Position numbers and translations under genes: made by a program
In this document: piece after piece, positions 34,585 to 45,600 of the stretch
Layout: each line of letters begins with the position of its first letter
Numbering within the stretch: the first letter of the stretch is position 1
Notes under the pieces: generated by a model
Database searches by the model: none
What the model was told of the DNA's origin: nothing
The model's input: only the letters and a program-made list of their open reading frames with translations
Assembly (NCBI GenBank): GCA_965221635.1
Contig: OZ244902.1
Location: 744,001-808,000, forward strand
Length of the DNA stretch: 64,000 bases
DNA from: JAAXHB01 sp965221635
Lineage (GTDB): Bacteria > Actinomycetota > Acidimicrobiia > Acidimicrobiales > Aldehydirespiratoraceae
Direction: 5' to 3'

Positions 34585-34777
34585 TGGGATCTGGTTTAAG
34601 GTCCTCTTCTGTGAGCGCATCTCCCCAAATGAGCCAAAGGTCACGCAATTCAGGATCGTCAAGTGTATCGTCCATGCCTTGTTCGTAAAAGTCTTTCAAG
34701 CTCAAGCCGACAGCCTTCGCGGAGCGCTCAAGCATGCGAACGACGTCCTTATGTTTCACTGTAATGGTTCTTACCAT
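34577..34777 (-). CDS. 66-residue putative antitoxin-like protein
   Basis: It begins MVRTITVKHKDVVRMLERSA and continues GLSLKDFYEQG, then an acidic C-terminal half (DDTLDDPELRD, ALTEEDLKPDPNE). A basic N-terminal strand-plus-helix and an acidic tail suggest a small DNA-binding antitoxin, but no motif proves it. AGAGAGG precedes the ATG, and TGGACA-N17-TAGGAT lies upstream. It overlaps the next gene by 8 nt, so the two are translationally coupled. Confidence 0.62.
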   Translation of the reverse strand: MVRTITVKHKDVVRMLERSAKAVGLSLKDFYEQGMDDTLDDPELRDLWLIWGDALTEEDLKPDPNE

Positions 34778-34802
34778 GGTCGCCTCTCTTCCGGGTGCCC
34801 CA

Positions 34803-34831
34803 ATCCTAGCGACGGGTGTGACAGGTGTCCA
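34803..34831 (-). promoter_or_regulatory. promoter of the two-gene cassette
   Basis: On the minus strand TGGACA (34831-34826), a 17-bp spacer and TAGGAT (34808-34803), 25 bp before ATG 34777. The cassette therefore seems to be its own transcription unit. Confidence 0.6.
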
Positions 34832-34939
34832 CTAGTCGGCTGACAATCCTTTGGCACCGGGCCAGCGACCGTGGAGGATAGGAGAATCAATGGGCGGTTA
34901 GACGGTTGCCGCAACCGTGTGCTGTCTCTCGCGGCTTCC

Positions 34940-35007
34940 GCCGGCGCGAGTCGTGGGGCGAGTTGCACCAAGAAGCGGCCGTTCGCCCCGCGAGGGTAGT
35001 TCCCCAC
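34940..35007 (+). repeat. direct repeat, copy 2 (68 bp)
   Basis: Same orientation as copy 1, 1,346 bp away. Together they bracket the cassette promoter, both cassette genes and 190 bp beyond. The copy can fold with short GGGGCGA/TCGCCCC arms. The rest of the 398-bp gap 34778-35175 holds an A/C-rich stretch (35020-35110) and then a G/T-rich stretch; no gene is seen. Confidence 0.8.
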
Positions 35008-35175
35008 CCCTTGCAGGCGACCTCAAGCCTCCCTCACCACAACCACCAGCCCGCATCCCTACCCGAAGCACCCCGCACATGACCAACCCCAACCCACGGA
35101 CCTACACCACAACGCGGGGCGCACACAGGCCCTTCCGGTGCCTGGCAATGCCTTCGCATCCGGTCTGTGGGCTTG

Positions 35176-36423
35176 CTACGGGTGTTGGGGGGTGGGGTTT
35201 TGGGGGTGCCATTGGTGTAGAAGGTTGGGGCGTCTTTGGTCTATCAGGTTTATGATCTTGGGGATTTCGAACACTCGGCGGTTTGATTCGGGGTCGATGG
35301 ATTCGCTTATGCATCCCTCGTGAATCAGGCGGCTCAGGCCTCGGCGCACCGACCGCGGTGGGCGGCCTGTTTTTTCCACCAGGTAGTCGATGCCGACGGC
35401 CGGCATTGTTGTCATCACCGAGAGGATCTCTGAGGCCGCTGAGTCGCTGCGCAGCCCCAGCGCCTCCCAATCGCTCAACACAGCGGCAGTTCTGTCGGCC
35501 AGGTAATCGGTGTAGGAACATGCCACCTCCACGGCTCGCATCGTGTATCTCAACGCAGCCTCAAAGCACCTGGCTCTCTCGTCATCTTCAGCGCTCCCCA
35601 CGAAGTTCTGGTACGGGATCATGGTGTCGTAGTACTGCGACCTGTTGGCGTCCACGGCGGCAGCGAGAGGAATCGGCAGCCGCACCTGAGCATCCCGACG
35701 CAACGCCAGATGCATGAGCGCCCTCCCCACTCGACCGTTGCCGTCGTCGAAGGGATGGATCGTCTCCAACTGCAGATGCGCCAACGTCATCTTCACCAAT
35801 GGCGGGTGCTGCCACGGATGAGCCGACATGTACTCGGCCAGATCGTCCATGAGAGGCTCCACATCGGAGGGCGGAGGCGGCACGAAGCGGGCGCCAACCG
35901 GCGTGGGGAGGTCGACGTCGCCAATCCAGTTCTGCTCGTGGCGCAACCATCCGGAGTCCGTCTCCTGGTCGGTGCCCTCAAAGAGACGGCGATGCATGGT
36001 GGTGATGTCGTCAACGCTCACCGGGTGGCGCGCCCCGCGTGCTCCCAGGTCCAAAGCGAGCGCGTTCAGGCGAACAGCGCCGATCCCGTGGCGGTCTGCG
36101 GCACGGGACGCTTCCCTGCCAGGGTCGGGGCCGCTCATCGACTCCAGCAAGCTCAATGAGCGCAACGTGGTGGCGATGCCCTCCACGCTGGAAGACGCAA
36201 TCCCCTCCACACGATTCAGGCACCACGCCAGCAACGGCGTCACCACCACACGGGAAGCCGTGTCGGCGAGACGCTCGAACGCCGCGCCGCAAGCCGCCAG
36301 GCACTCGTCGCTGATCGACAGTCGCCAGTCGGCGATGCCGTGCGGCACGAAAGCCTCGTACGGCACCGTGCGCATGGTGCCATCGGCCCAGTGGATGAAG
36401 CGCCGCTCAACCCGCCGTCCCAT
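35176..36423 (-). CDS. Fic-family protein with inhibitory motif and C-terminal winged helix
   Basis: About 415 residues. The Fic core is HPFDDGNGRVGR (HxFx(D/E)GNGRxxR, catalytic His present), with the flap region upstream. An N-terminal class II inhibitory motif reads SSSVEG ([S/T]xxxE[G/N]), which normally blocks ATP positioning. The C terminus (ASEILSVMTTMPAVGIDYLV, RSVRRGLSRLIHEGCI) looks like a winged helix-turn-helix. Fic enzymes AMPylate target proteins. ATG 36423 is preferred over GTG 36501 because the longer frame would run into a pair of palindromes that look like its own operator. The 3' end is C-rich. Confidence 0.88.
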   Translation of the reverse strand: MGRRVERRFIHWADGTMRTVPYEAFVPHGIADWRLSISDECLAACGAAFERLADTASRVVVTPLLAWCLNRVEGIASSSVEGIATTLRSLSLLESMSGPDPGREASRAADRHGIGAVRLNALALDLGARGARHPVSVDDITTMHRRLFEGTDQETDSGWLRHEQNWIGDVDLPTPVGARFVPPPPSDVEPLMDDLAEYMSAHPWQHPPLVKMTLAHLQLETIHPFDDGNGRVGRALMHLALRRDAQVRLPIPLAAAVDANRSQYYDTMIPYQNFVGSAEDDERARCFEAALRYTMRAVEVACSYTDYLADRTAAVLSDWEALGLRSDSAASEILSVMTTMPAVGIDYLVEKTGRPPRSVRRGLSRLIHEGCISESIDPESNRRVFEIPKIINLIDQRRPNLLHQWHPQNPTPQHP

Positions 36424-36471
36424 GGGGAGCAACGATAGCCCCACGTCCCCATGGAGGTCGTTTAGCGCTCT

Positions 36472-36543
36472 AAGTGACCTCCCTGGATGATTTCTGGTCA
36501 CTTCGTACTGTAAGTGACCGACCAGGATGAACTCCGGTCACTT
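36472..36543. promoter_or_regulatory. tandem palindromic operator upstream of fic
   Basis: Two 32-bp elements, 36472-36503 and 36512-36543, are spaced exactly 40 bp. Each has perfect arms AAGTGACC and GGTCACTT around a 16-bp centre containing GGATGA. The site lies about 50 bp before the fic ATG and suits binding of a dimeric regulator, possibly Fic's own winged helix. Confidence 0.7.
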
Positions 36544-36630
36544 CGAGCAGCTGCTGGGTGGTTCGCGGGCTCGAGGGGGTGGGTGGGGTGCGGTTGCCTG
36601 CTGAGGCCGCCGGCGTGGGGGTTGCCGGGG

Positions 36631-39600
36631 TTAGGGGCGTTGGGTGCCGAACTCTTGCCAGGTTGGGGTGTTGTCGTTGTTGTGGTCGGTTTTGAGGGCG
36701 GGGGTTTGGGTGGTGGCGCCGTGGTCCCACAGGTTGGGGTTCCAGGTGTGGAAGGTGTGAGCGGGGGTGGTTGGGGTGTCGTTGGTGTGGTACTGCAACA
36801 CGGTGATGGCCCTGTGGGTGGGTTTGGTGCTGGCGGCGTGGGTGGTGCTGCCCACACCTGGGTGGGTGTTGGAGGTGTAGTGAACGGTGCCGGTGATGCT
36901 TGGGTTGGTGGTGCCGTCGTTTTGGGCGGTGCCGGTGATGGCGCCGGTGGGGGTGGCCGCGGTGTTGGTGGCGCCGGTGATGGTGGTGGTTGTGTAGGTG
37001 AGGGTGAGGGTGGTGCCGCTTTGGTGGCCGATCACGCCACCGGTTGTGGTGCCGGTGACGGCAGGCGCTGTGAGGGTGCCGGTGGTGTAGGTGTTGTTGA
37101 TGATGGTGGTGCCGGTGGTCTTGCCCACCAGGCCGCCCCAGGTGGTGGCGCCCGCGCCTGTGGGCGCGGCGAGGGTGACGTTGGCGTAGCTGGTGCTGAT
37201 GATCGCGCTGTTGGCTTCGCCGACGAGGCCGCCTGCGGTGTGGTTGTTGGTGATCGTGGCCCGTGCGTAAGCGGCGATGATCGAGGCGGGGGTGGTGTTG
37301 GGCATGGTGCGGTGGACGCCTGCCACACCGCCGACGGTGGCCAGCGACGTGCCGGTGTTGATCGTGGCGGTCACGCCCACGTGAGCGATGGCGGCGTTGT
37401 TCATGCCCGCCAGGGTGCCGACGTTGGCGAGGTTACGGGCCACGGTGATGTTGGCGTCGTGAAGGTTGAGGTGCTCCACTCGGGCGCCTGGGCCGAGGCG
37501 GGCGAACAGCCCCCAGTTGCCGCTGGTGCCCGTCGCCTGGTTGATGAACAGGTTGCTGATGGTGTGGTTGTTGCCCTCAAGCACCGCCCTGTACGTGCCG
37601 ATGGGCTGCCAGCCTGCGCCGTTGTTCCACCAGGCGCCGTCATGGTCGACGTTGGTGATCTGATTGTCGTTGTTGGAATCGAAGTCCAAGTCGGCGACCA
37701 GTTCGTAACCCCGACACTCACCATCGGGGCAGCCCATGCCAACCGCGTGGCCGGGGAACGCCTCTGCGTAGCTCGTGGTGTTCGCTCCGCTGTCTGAGAG
37801 ACCGTCGCCGTTGGCGTCCCAACGAAGCGCATTGAGCTGCACGAGGCTTGAGACCTCTATGAGGCCGTCGTTGTCGGTGTCGTAGGCGGTTTGGTTGGTG
37901 ACGGTCACCTCGAAGGTGTCACCGGCCCACAAACCGTGACTGTCGGTGGCGGTCACGGTGATCACCGCACTGCCGGGACGATGCGCTTTCACCAGCAACG
38001 CAGTTTCACCATCGGCGGTGCGGGTGGTGTTGGTGGTGGCCACCGACGGATCCGAGGTGACCGCCTGGTAGCCGATGAGGTTGCCGTTGTGGTCATGGAA
38101 GTACCCCACCGGGTCGTCCTGGTACAGCTGATCGGTGGCGAGGGTGATGTCGGGCCACGGGTCGCGCACCACGGGCGCCTTCTTGGCTCGCTGGTCGCCG
38201 AACTCCTCCCAGGTGGCGGTGCCGTCACCGTTGAAGTCCACCTTCAGCACCGGGTACTGCACATCGGTGCCGTGATCCCACGTTGTGGCCGACCAATGCT
38301 GATAGGGCCCGCCACCGGTGGCGGCGTTGGCCCGCATTGCGTCGGTGGTCAACCCTGTGCCGTTGCCCGCAGTGGTAGCGGTGCGAGTGGTCTGGGTGTC
38401 CCAGTAGGCGTGATCAAAGACGGTCTCAAGGTTGAACCCCACCGCGGTGTAGCCCAACAAGCCACCCGAGTACGCGATCGCGCTGGCGGTGATCTCACCC
38501 AGCGCGTAACTGCGAGCGATCCTGGCGGAAGCGGAGTAGCCGATGAGAGCACCCACCGCCACGGCTGCGATGTCGTTGTCGTTCACTGTGCCCCAGGCGT
38601 AGGAATCCACGACGCTGGGGTTGTTCGCCGCCGGCAGGGTTGACATGGACAGGCTCCCCAGCAGCCCACCTGCGAACACCAGCCGGGCGCCGTTGGCGGC
38701 GACGTCGCCGGTGGCGTAGCTGCGCAGCACGCGAGTGTTGTTGGCGTCACCCGCGAGGCCGCCAACCTCGTTGGTGCCGACCACATCGGCGGTGGAGTAA
38801 CTGTCGGTGATCGTGCCGTCGCTTATGCGACCCACCAGGCCGCCAACGGTCACCCCAACCGGGCTCGTGGCCGTGGCGGGCGCAGCGGTTCCGGTGATGG
38901 TGCCGGTAACCGAGCTGCGCTCAATGGTCGCGCCCCCGTCGAGACGACCGGCGAGGCCACCCGCGGTGGTTTGGGCCGAGTTCACGGTGATGTTCACGTT
39001 TTCGAGGTTGATGTTGCGTATCGCGGCATCGCGACGGTCGTCTTGGGGGAGGACTTGTTCAAACAGGCCGTAGTTGCGGCCGGTATCGCTGGTACCGGTG
39101 TTGATGTACAGGTTCGAGATGGTGTGCCCGTTGCCCTCAAAGATGCCCTTGTAACCACCCCCGAGGTTGTGACGGCCGATCGGTTCCCAACCGGCGCCGT
39201 CGTTCCACCAGGCGCCGTTGTGATCATCGGCGTCCACGTCACCGTCACCATCGGAATCAAAGTCCAGGTCCGCCACAAGTTCGTAACCCAAACAACTGCT
39301 GCTCACACAACCCAAACCCGACGGCGCCCCCACAAACGCGGCCTCGTGACGTTCCCGGTACAAGCGTGTGCGCCCACCGCCGCTGCCAGTGTCGGAGTAG
39401 CCGCTGGCGTCGAGGTCATAACGAATCGCGTCGAGCTGCGCCAGAGTCGAAATCTCAACGAGACCGTCGTCGTCGGAGTCGTAATCGACGGCCACACGAT
39501 CAGTCACAGCGAACGTGTCCGACACCGACAACCCATCGGGATCGGTGGCTGTGACCGTCACCGTGGCGGTGCCCCGCTTGTTGTGGAACACCCTGAGGGT

Positions 39601-42600
39601 GCGAGTGTCCATGTCCACCGTTGCGGTCACCACGCTCGAATCCGAGGTTGTGGCGCTGTAGGTGAGCTCAGTGTTGAACTCGTCCACAAACACCTCAGCA
39701 CCGCTTTGCTCCAGGTTCAACGCCCACGATCTGGATGCCAGGATTTCCTGATCGGGGATCGGGTTCGCCACTGTTGGCGCCCGGTTGGAGCGCTGATCGC
39801 CGAACTCCTGCCACGTTGGCGTGCCGTCACCATCGAAGTCGGTCTTCAAGGCGGGGTACTGGCTGCCCGTGCCGAAGTCCCACATCGGCAAGTGCCAATC
39901 CGCGTAGATGCCGCTGTAGTCGGCTTGGTTCACCATCGCGTTGGTGTCGGCCTGCAACTCCGCAGTTGTCTTCGCCACCGGTTTGGCTTGATCACCGGCG
40001 TCTATGCCCACACCGGAGGTTTGGTTGCTGCGGGTGGTGTCCCAGTACACATCCGCGGCGATCACCCCGGCGGTATCGTCCGCGGAGGGTCGCACCGACC
40101 CCGCGACCGCACCGGTGGCGAACCCTGCGGTGTTGGTGCCGGTCACCGCACCCGCAGTGAACGACTGCGCCGCCCGACTGCCGTCAAGGCGACCCACCAG
40201 GCCACCAGTCCACGACAAAGACGCGCCGGTGCCCTCGCTCACCGACGCCTTGGAGTACACCCTGGTGAGACGTGCGCTGTTGTTGACGAACCCGGCTACG
40301 CCGCCCTGGGTCCACTCGCCACCGGTGACACCGGTAGTGGTGGTGACCTCACCGGTGGAATACGAATCCACAATCTCGCCGCCGATCACACGACCAGCCA
40401 GGCCGCCACCAACACCAGCGCCGGAAACCTCCACCGAGGCGAAGCTGCCCGCGATACGCGCCCCGGCCGTGGTGTCGGTGGTTTGCAAGGTGCCGACCAG
40501 GCCGCCCAGGGTGGCCAGCGCACTCGAGGTGATCTCGCCCGACGCCCACGAGTGCGAAACCACGCCATTGGCGACACCCGCAATGGTGCCGATGTTGGCA
40601 TTGGCAACCCCAACGTTGATCGCCACGTCCACGAGGCCCAAGCGCCGCACCGACGCTGTTGGCCCGAGCGTGGCGAACAAGCCCCACCCGGTGCCGGTGG
40701 CGGACGAGCCTGCGTTGATGGTGAGGCCGGTGATCTCGTGGCCGTTGCCGTTGAACGCCGCGGTGTAGGTGCCACCAATCGGTGACCAGCCGGCGCCGTT
40801 GTTCCAGTAACGGCCCGAATGGTCGTCGCTGTCCACCCGGTGATCGCTGTTGGCGTCGAAATGCAAGTCGGCTTCGAGTTCGTAGCCCACACAACCCGAC
40901 AACGGACAACCCAACCCTTCCACGCCGTTGGTGAACGCCAACGCGTGCTCCCCAGCCCATGCCGCGTCATCGGCCTTGCCGTTGCCATCCAGGTCGTAAC
41001 GAATGGCGTTGAGCTGCGACACGCGGGTGATCTCGATCAACCCGTCCGCGTCGGTGTCATAGGCCGGTTGGTCACCCACTGTCACCGTGAACGTGTCGGT
41101 GACGCTCTTGCCACCCGGGTCGGCAGCGGTGACTGTGACATCAACAGTGGCGCCAGTGGTGGTGGCCTTGATCGACACCACATCACCACTGTGGGCAACG
41201 CTGAGCCCTGCCGCGGTGGTGGACGTGACCGTGTAGCTGAGCGTGTCGCCGTTGCGATCCAGGAAGTGATCATCAAGATCGAGGTTCCACAACTCTCCCA
41301 GCCCGAGGATCCGCTCCGGCACCGGCACCCACACCTGCGGGGTGACATCGGGGCGCTGATCACCGAACTCGGCCCAACTCGCGGTGCCGTCACCGTTGAA
41401 ATCGGCCACCAGCGCCGGGTACTGCACCGACGAGCCGAAGTCCCACGCGGCGTTGTCCCACGCCGAGTAGGTGCCCTCGTAGCCCTCGGCGGCAACGGTG
41501 GTATTGGTTGGCGAGCGCAACGTCGAGGTGACCGCCGGGGTGCCGCCACCAACACTGGTCTCCAGGCCCACCGCCTGGGTGTCCCAGTAAACGCTCGCGT
41601 TGACCGTTACCTCTGGTGAGGCGCCGGTTTGGCTGCCTTGCGCGCCACCGACCCTCGCACCAGGCGCGGAGCCGAACACAGCACCGGTCGCCAATGCCTG
41701 TGTGGACGTGGCCTTGTGCGCGCGGCCCACCAAACCACCAACGTGTACCTCGCCAAGGGGTGCGCCCAGCACCGGGCCCGACGCGTACACCTGCGACACC
41801 ACCGTGGAGTCACCGGCGTAACCAACCGCGCCGCCGACCACCACCACCCTGGCGTCGGTGTTGGCCTGACCGTTCACGGGCCCCGTGCTGTAGGAACGCC
41901 TCAGCGCCGCGTAGCCCATGTCACCCACGAGGCCACCGACACGACCCCAACCGAACACCTCCGCGACCGAATAGGCCACCTCGATGCTGGGGTGAACAGA
42001 ACCAAGCGGGCGGAACTGGCCCACAACGCCACCCACGAACGAACCCGCACCCGCGCCAATCACCCGGCCCGTCACCGACACCCGAGACATGTTCCCGCGG
42101 CTCAACCCAACCAGGCCGCCAACCGTCGACAGGCGACCACGCGAAACCACATCGGCGTCCACCAGCGACACGCCACGAATCACCCCGGAAGCGCCCAGCC
42201 CGGCGAACAGGCCAATGTCGGCCTCCGGCAGCCTGCGATCCACGAACAAGCCGGTGATCTTGTGACCGTTGCCGTCGAAGGTCGCGTCGAAAAAGCCACC
42301 AATCGGTTCCCACCCGGCGCCACCATTCCACCACGCACCCGAGTGGTCGTCGGCGTCGGTGTCGCCGTCATCATCGGAATCGAAACTCAAATCTGCGGTC
42401 AGTTCGTAACCCGAACACCCCGCCGACGGGCAACCCCCGGCCCCCGACGAAGCCGCGAACGCCGCCAAGTACCCGGCCTGACCGGTAGCGGTGTCCGCGG
42501 AGCCGTCCCCGTCGAGATCCCAGCGCATGGCGCTCAGTTGCGCCAGATTGGAAACCTCGATGAGGCCGTCGTTGTCGGTGTCGTGGTCGGTGCCCGCCAC

Positions 42601-45600
42601 CACCGTCACCACAAACACATCCGATGCCGACAAGCCGTCGGGGTCGGTGGCGGTGACCGTCACCGACGCGGAACCCGCCGCCACGGCGCGCACCAGCACC
42701 TCCGAGCGGGCCGTGTCGATGCTCAACGTTGCCACCGACGTGTCATCGGAGGTGGCGGTGAAGGTGAGGTTGGTGTTGAACGCGTCGGTGAACGCCTCAG
42801 CGCCCGGTGTTTGCAACCCGGCACGCCAGGTGTACCCGGCGCTGAGTGACACATCGGCGAGCGGGTTGGCCACAACCGGCGCCTGATCACCGCGCTGATC
42901 ACCGAACTCCGCCCACGTGGCGGTGCCGTCACCATCAAAATCGGCGACCAGCACCGGATACTGCGACGACGTGCCGAAGTCCCACGCGTCGGCATCCCAG
43001 GTGGAGTAGATCCCCGAATAACCGCTCGAGCCGACCGTGGCGTTCGTGTCGGTTTGCAACTGAGAAGTGTTCCTGGCGGTGCCACCACGCGCGCTCGTGG
43101 ACTGACCGGTGGTCTGCGAATCCCAGTACACATCCGCGTCGGCGCGCTGAACGCTCGTGGTGGAACTGCCGATCAGCCCGCCAAGCGCCGCGTCGGAACC
43201 ATCACCCGACACCGAACCCGACGCGTAACCCTCATGAATGGCGCCGTGATTGGTGCGGCCCACCAGGCCACCACCATGATCCACCGACCTCCCCGGCGAC
43301 CTCACCGCTGCGCTCGAATAGGCGAACTCCAACGTCAACCCGGACGCGTAACCCGCCAAACCACCAAAGATCCGATCGGATCCCTCTGTGGCGTCAACCT
43401 GCTCCACCGAACCCAAGGAATAGACACGATCCATCGTGACCCTGTCTGTGAACCCAATCAAACCCCCCGCTCTGTGTTGACCTTTCACCGCGACGGTGGA
43501 GAAACTGTCCTCGATCGACGCGTTGTCACTCCGCAACAGTTCACCCACCAAGCCCCCGACATATGCCTGGAGGCCAGTTGCCGTCACCTCACCAGACGCA
43601 AACGTGCGCTCCACTTCGCCACGCCCGGAGCCCAGCAGCGCTCCCACCCTCGCATCAGCAATCTCCACGTTCACCGACACGTCCACCAAACCAACGCCGC
43701 GCAACACCCCGCTTCCGCCCAAACTTGCAAACAAGCCAAAGTTCCCTGTGTCGCCCAACTCAACATCGATCAACAAGCCCGAGATGGTGTGGCCATTGCC
43801 GTCAAACACCGCGTCGTACACGCCACCAATCGGCTGCCAGCCCTCGCCGGCGTTCCAGAACAGGCCACCATGATCGGCACGGTCAACGTCACTGTCGCCG
43901 TCGGAGTCGAACCGCAGGTCCGTGGTGAGTTCGTAACCGGTGCAGCCGGTCGACGGGCAGCCCATGCCCTCACGCGCATCCACAAACGCCAACCCGAAGT
44001 CAGTGGCAGTCTCCGGCGAGTCCGCGGCGCCGTCACCGTTGAGGTCCCAGCGGATGGCGTTTAGCTGCACCAGGCTCGACACTTCGATCAAGCCGTCGTC
44101 GTCGGTGTCGTAGTCAGTGCCCGGCACCACCGTGACCTTGAACGCCTCAAACGCCGACAAGCCACCCGGGTCGGTGGCGGTGACTGTCACCACCGTCGAT
44201 CCCACAGCCACGCCCACCACCGAAACCGAACCGGATGCAAGGGTCGCGGTGGCAACCGTCGGATCCGACGACGCCACCGTCAGCGTGGGCGCGTGACCGT
44301 TGCGATCGTAAAACACTCGACTGGCGTCCACCGAGAGGGTGCCATCCGGGGCGATCTCCACGTTGTGCAGCCGGTTCTGCACGATCGGCACGAAATTGCC
44401 GCGCTGCACCCCGAACTCCTGCCAGGATGCCAGACCATCACCATCAAAATCAACCACCAGCACCGGGTAATCAGTAAGGCTGCCGAAGTCCCAGTCCTCT
44501 CGTGGCCAATCCTTGTAGATCCCCGCGTAGTGAGTCGCATTCACCATCTCCTGCGTATCGGACTGCAACTGCGGCGGGATCTTCCCTACCCCGACCGCAC
44601 TCGTAGACACACCCGATGCAAAAGTATCCCAGTAGGAGGCCGTGACGGACGATTGCCATGAATTTGCAATCATACCACTGACGCGCGAATCGGAGGTATT
44701 AGACCGAACAAGGCTAGTCGAATAGCTATATTTGATCTCCGAAGCTTGTATGTACCGTATAAAACCTGCTGCCCAGAATCTGGGAGCATCGTAGCTCCTC
44801 ACCGGGCCTGCTGAGTAAGTGGACTCCACCACACTAACTCCGCTGGAGGAACCAAGATCCACCATAAATCCCCCGAAACAACGGCAGCGAATATCTGAAA
44901 CTCCAGGTGTTCTATGCGCATTACCAGAAACGGCTCCTGCGGCATAGCTACGCCGTATTGCAAGATCCGCCTGTGCTGAGGTGGATCCAACTAGGCCTCC
45001 TGCGCTCATGGGCGCCGTGACACTAACCGTCGAGTAACTGTTCTCGATCACGGCACCTCTGGAGCCTACCGACCCAACCATTCCTCCCACGGTCGGAAAC
45101 AATTCCGATCGGGGATCCATGGTTACTGTTAGGGTTCCAGTCGTGTAGGAGTTCCTCAAAATCCCCCCGCGCATCTCACCAATCAATACTCCTACGTGGG
45201 CATCTCGAGAGACGTTGCTTGCATCATGTATCGTGAAGTCGGCATTCACGACGCCCAGGTGTCGAATTTCTTGAGCCGTCCCTACCGAGAATAGGCCGTA
45301 AGATTCTTCGGCATTGGAAGCTGATCGATTCATGAAGGGATTGGATATGGTGTGTCCGTTGCCGTCCAATATCGCCTCAAACGGCGGTTCTGGATTGGAT
45401 CCTTGCCCTCCAATCGGTTCCCAACCCTGACCGGCGTTCCAGAACATTCCTTCGTGGTCGTGTTCGTCGATTATGCCGTCACCGTTGGAGTCGAAGTCGA
45501 GATCGATTATGAGTTCGTAACCGGCGCATCGGGCTTGCGGGCATCCCATGCCCGCGGCTGCGTCGGGAAACGCCAAGCGATAAAGCGCTTCGTGGCCGGC

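Noticed and set aside
33519..35007. Prophage or integrative element with att sites at tRNA-Arg
   Set aside because: No integrase, excisionase or phage gene is visible, and the repeat starts outside the tRNA rather than duplicating its 3' end. Kept only as a repeat-bracketed cassette.
34771..35007. A 78-codon minus-strand frame reading through repeat copy 2
   Set aside because: It overlaps the cassette promoter and the repeat, has no ribosome-binding site, and copy 1 does not keep the frame in a gene.
36424..36501. GTG 36501 as the start of the Fic protein
   Set aside because: It lies inside the right arm of a perfect palindrome and would make the operator part of the coding region; ATG 36423 gives a complete Fic protein.
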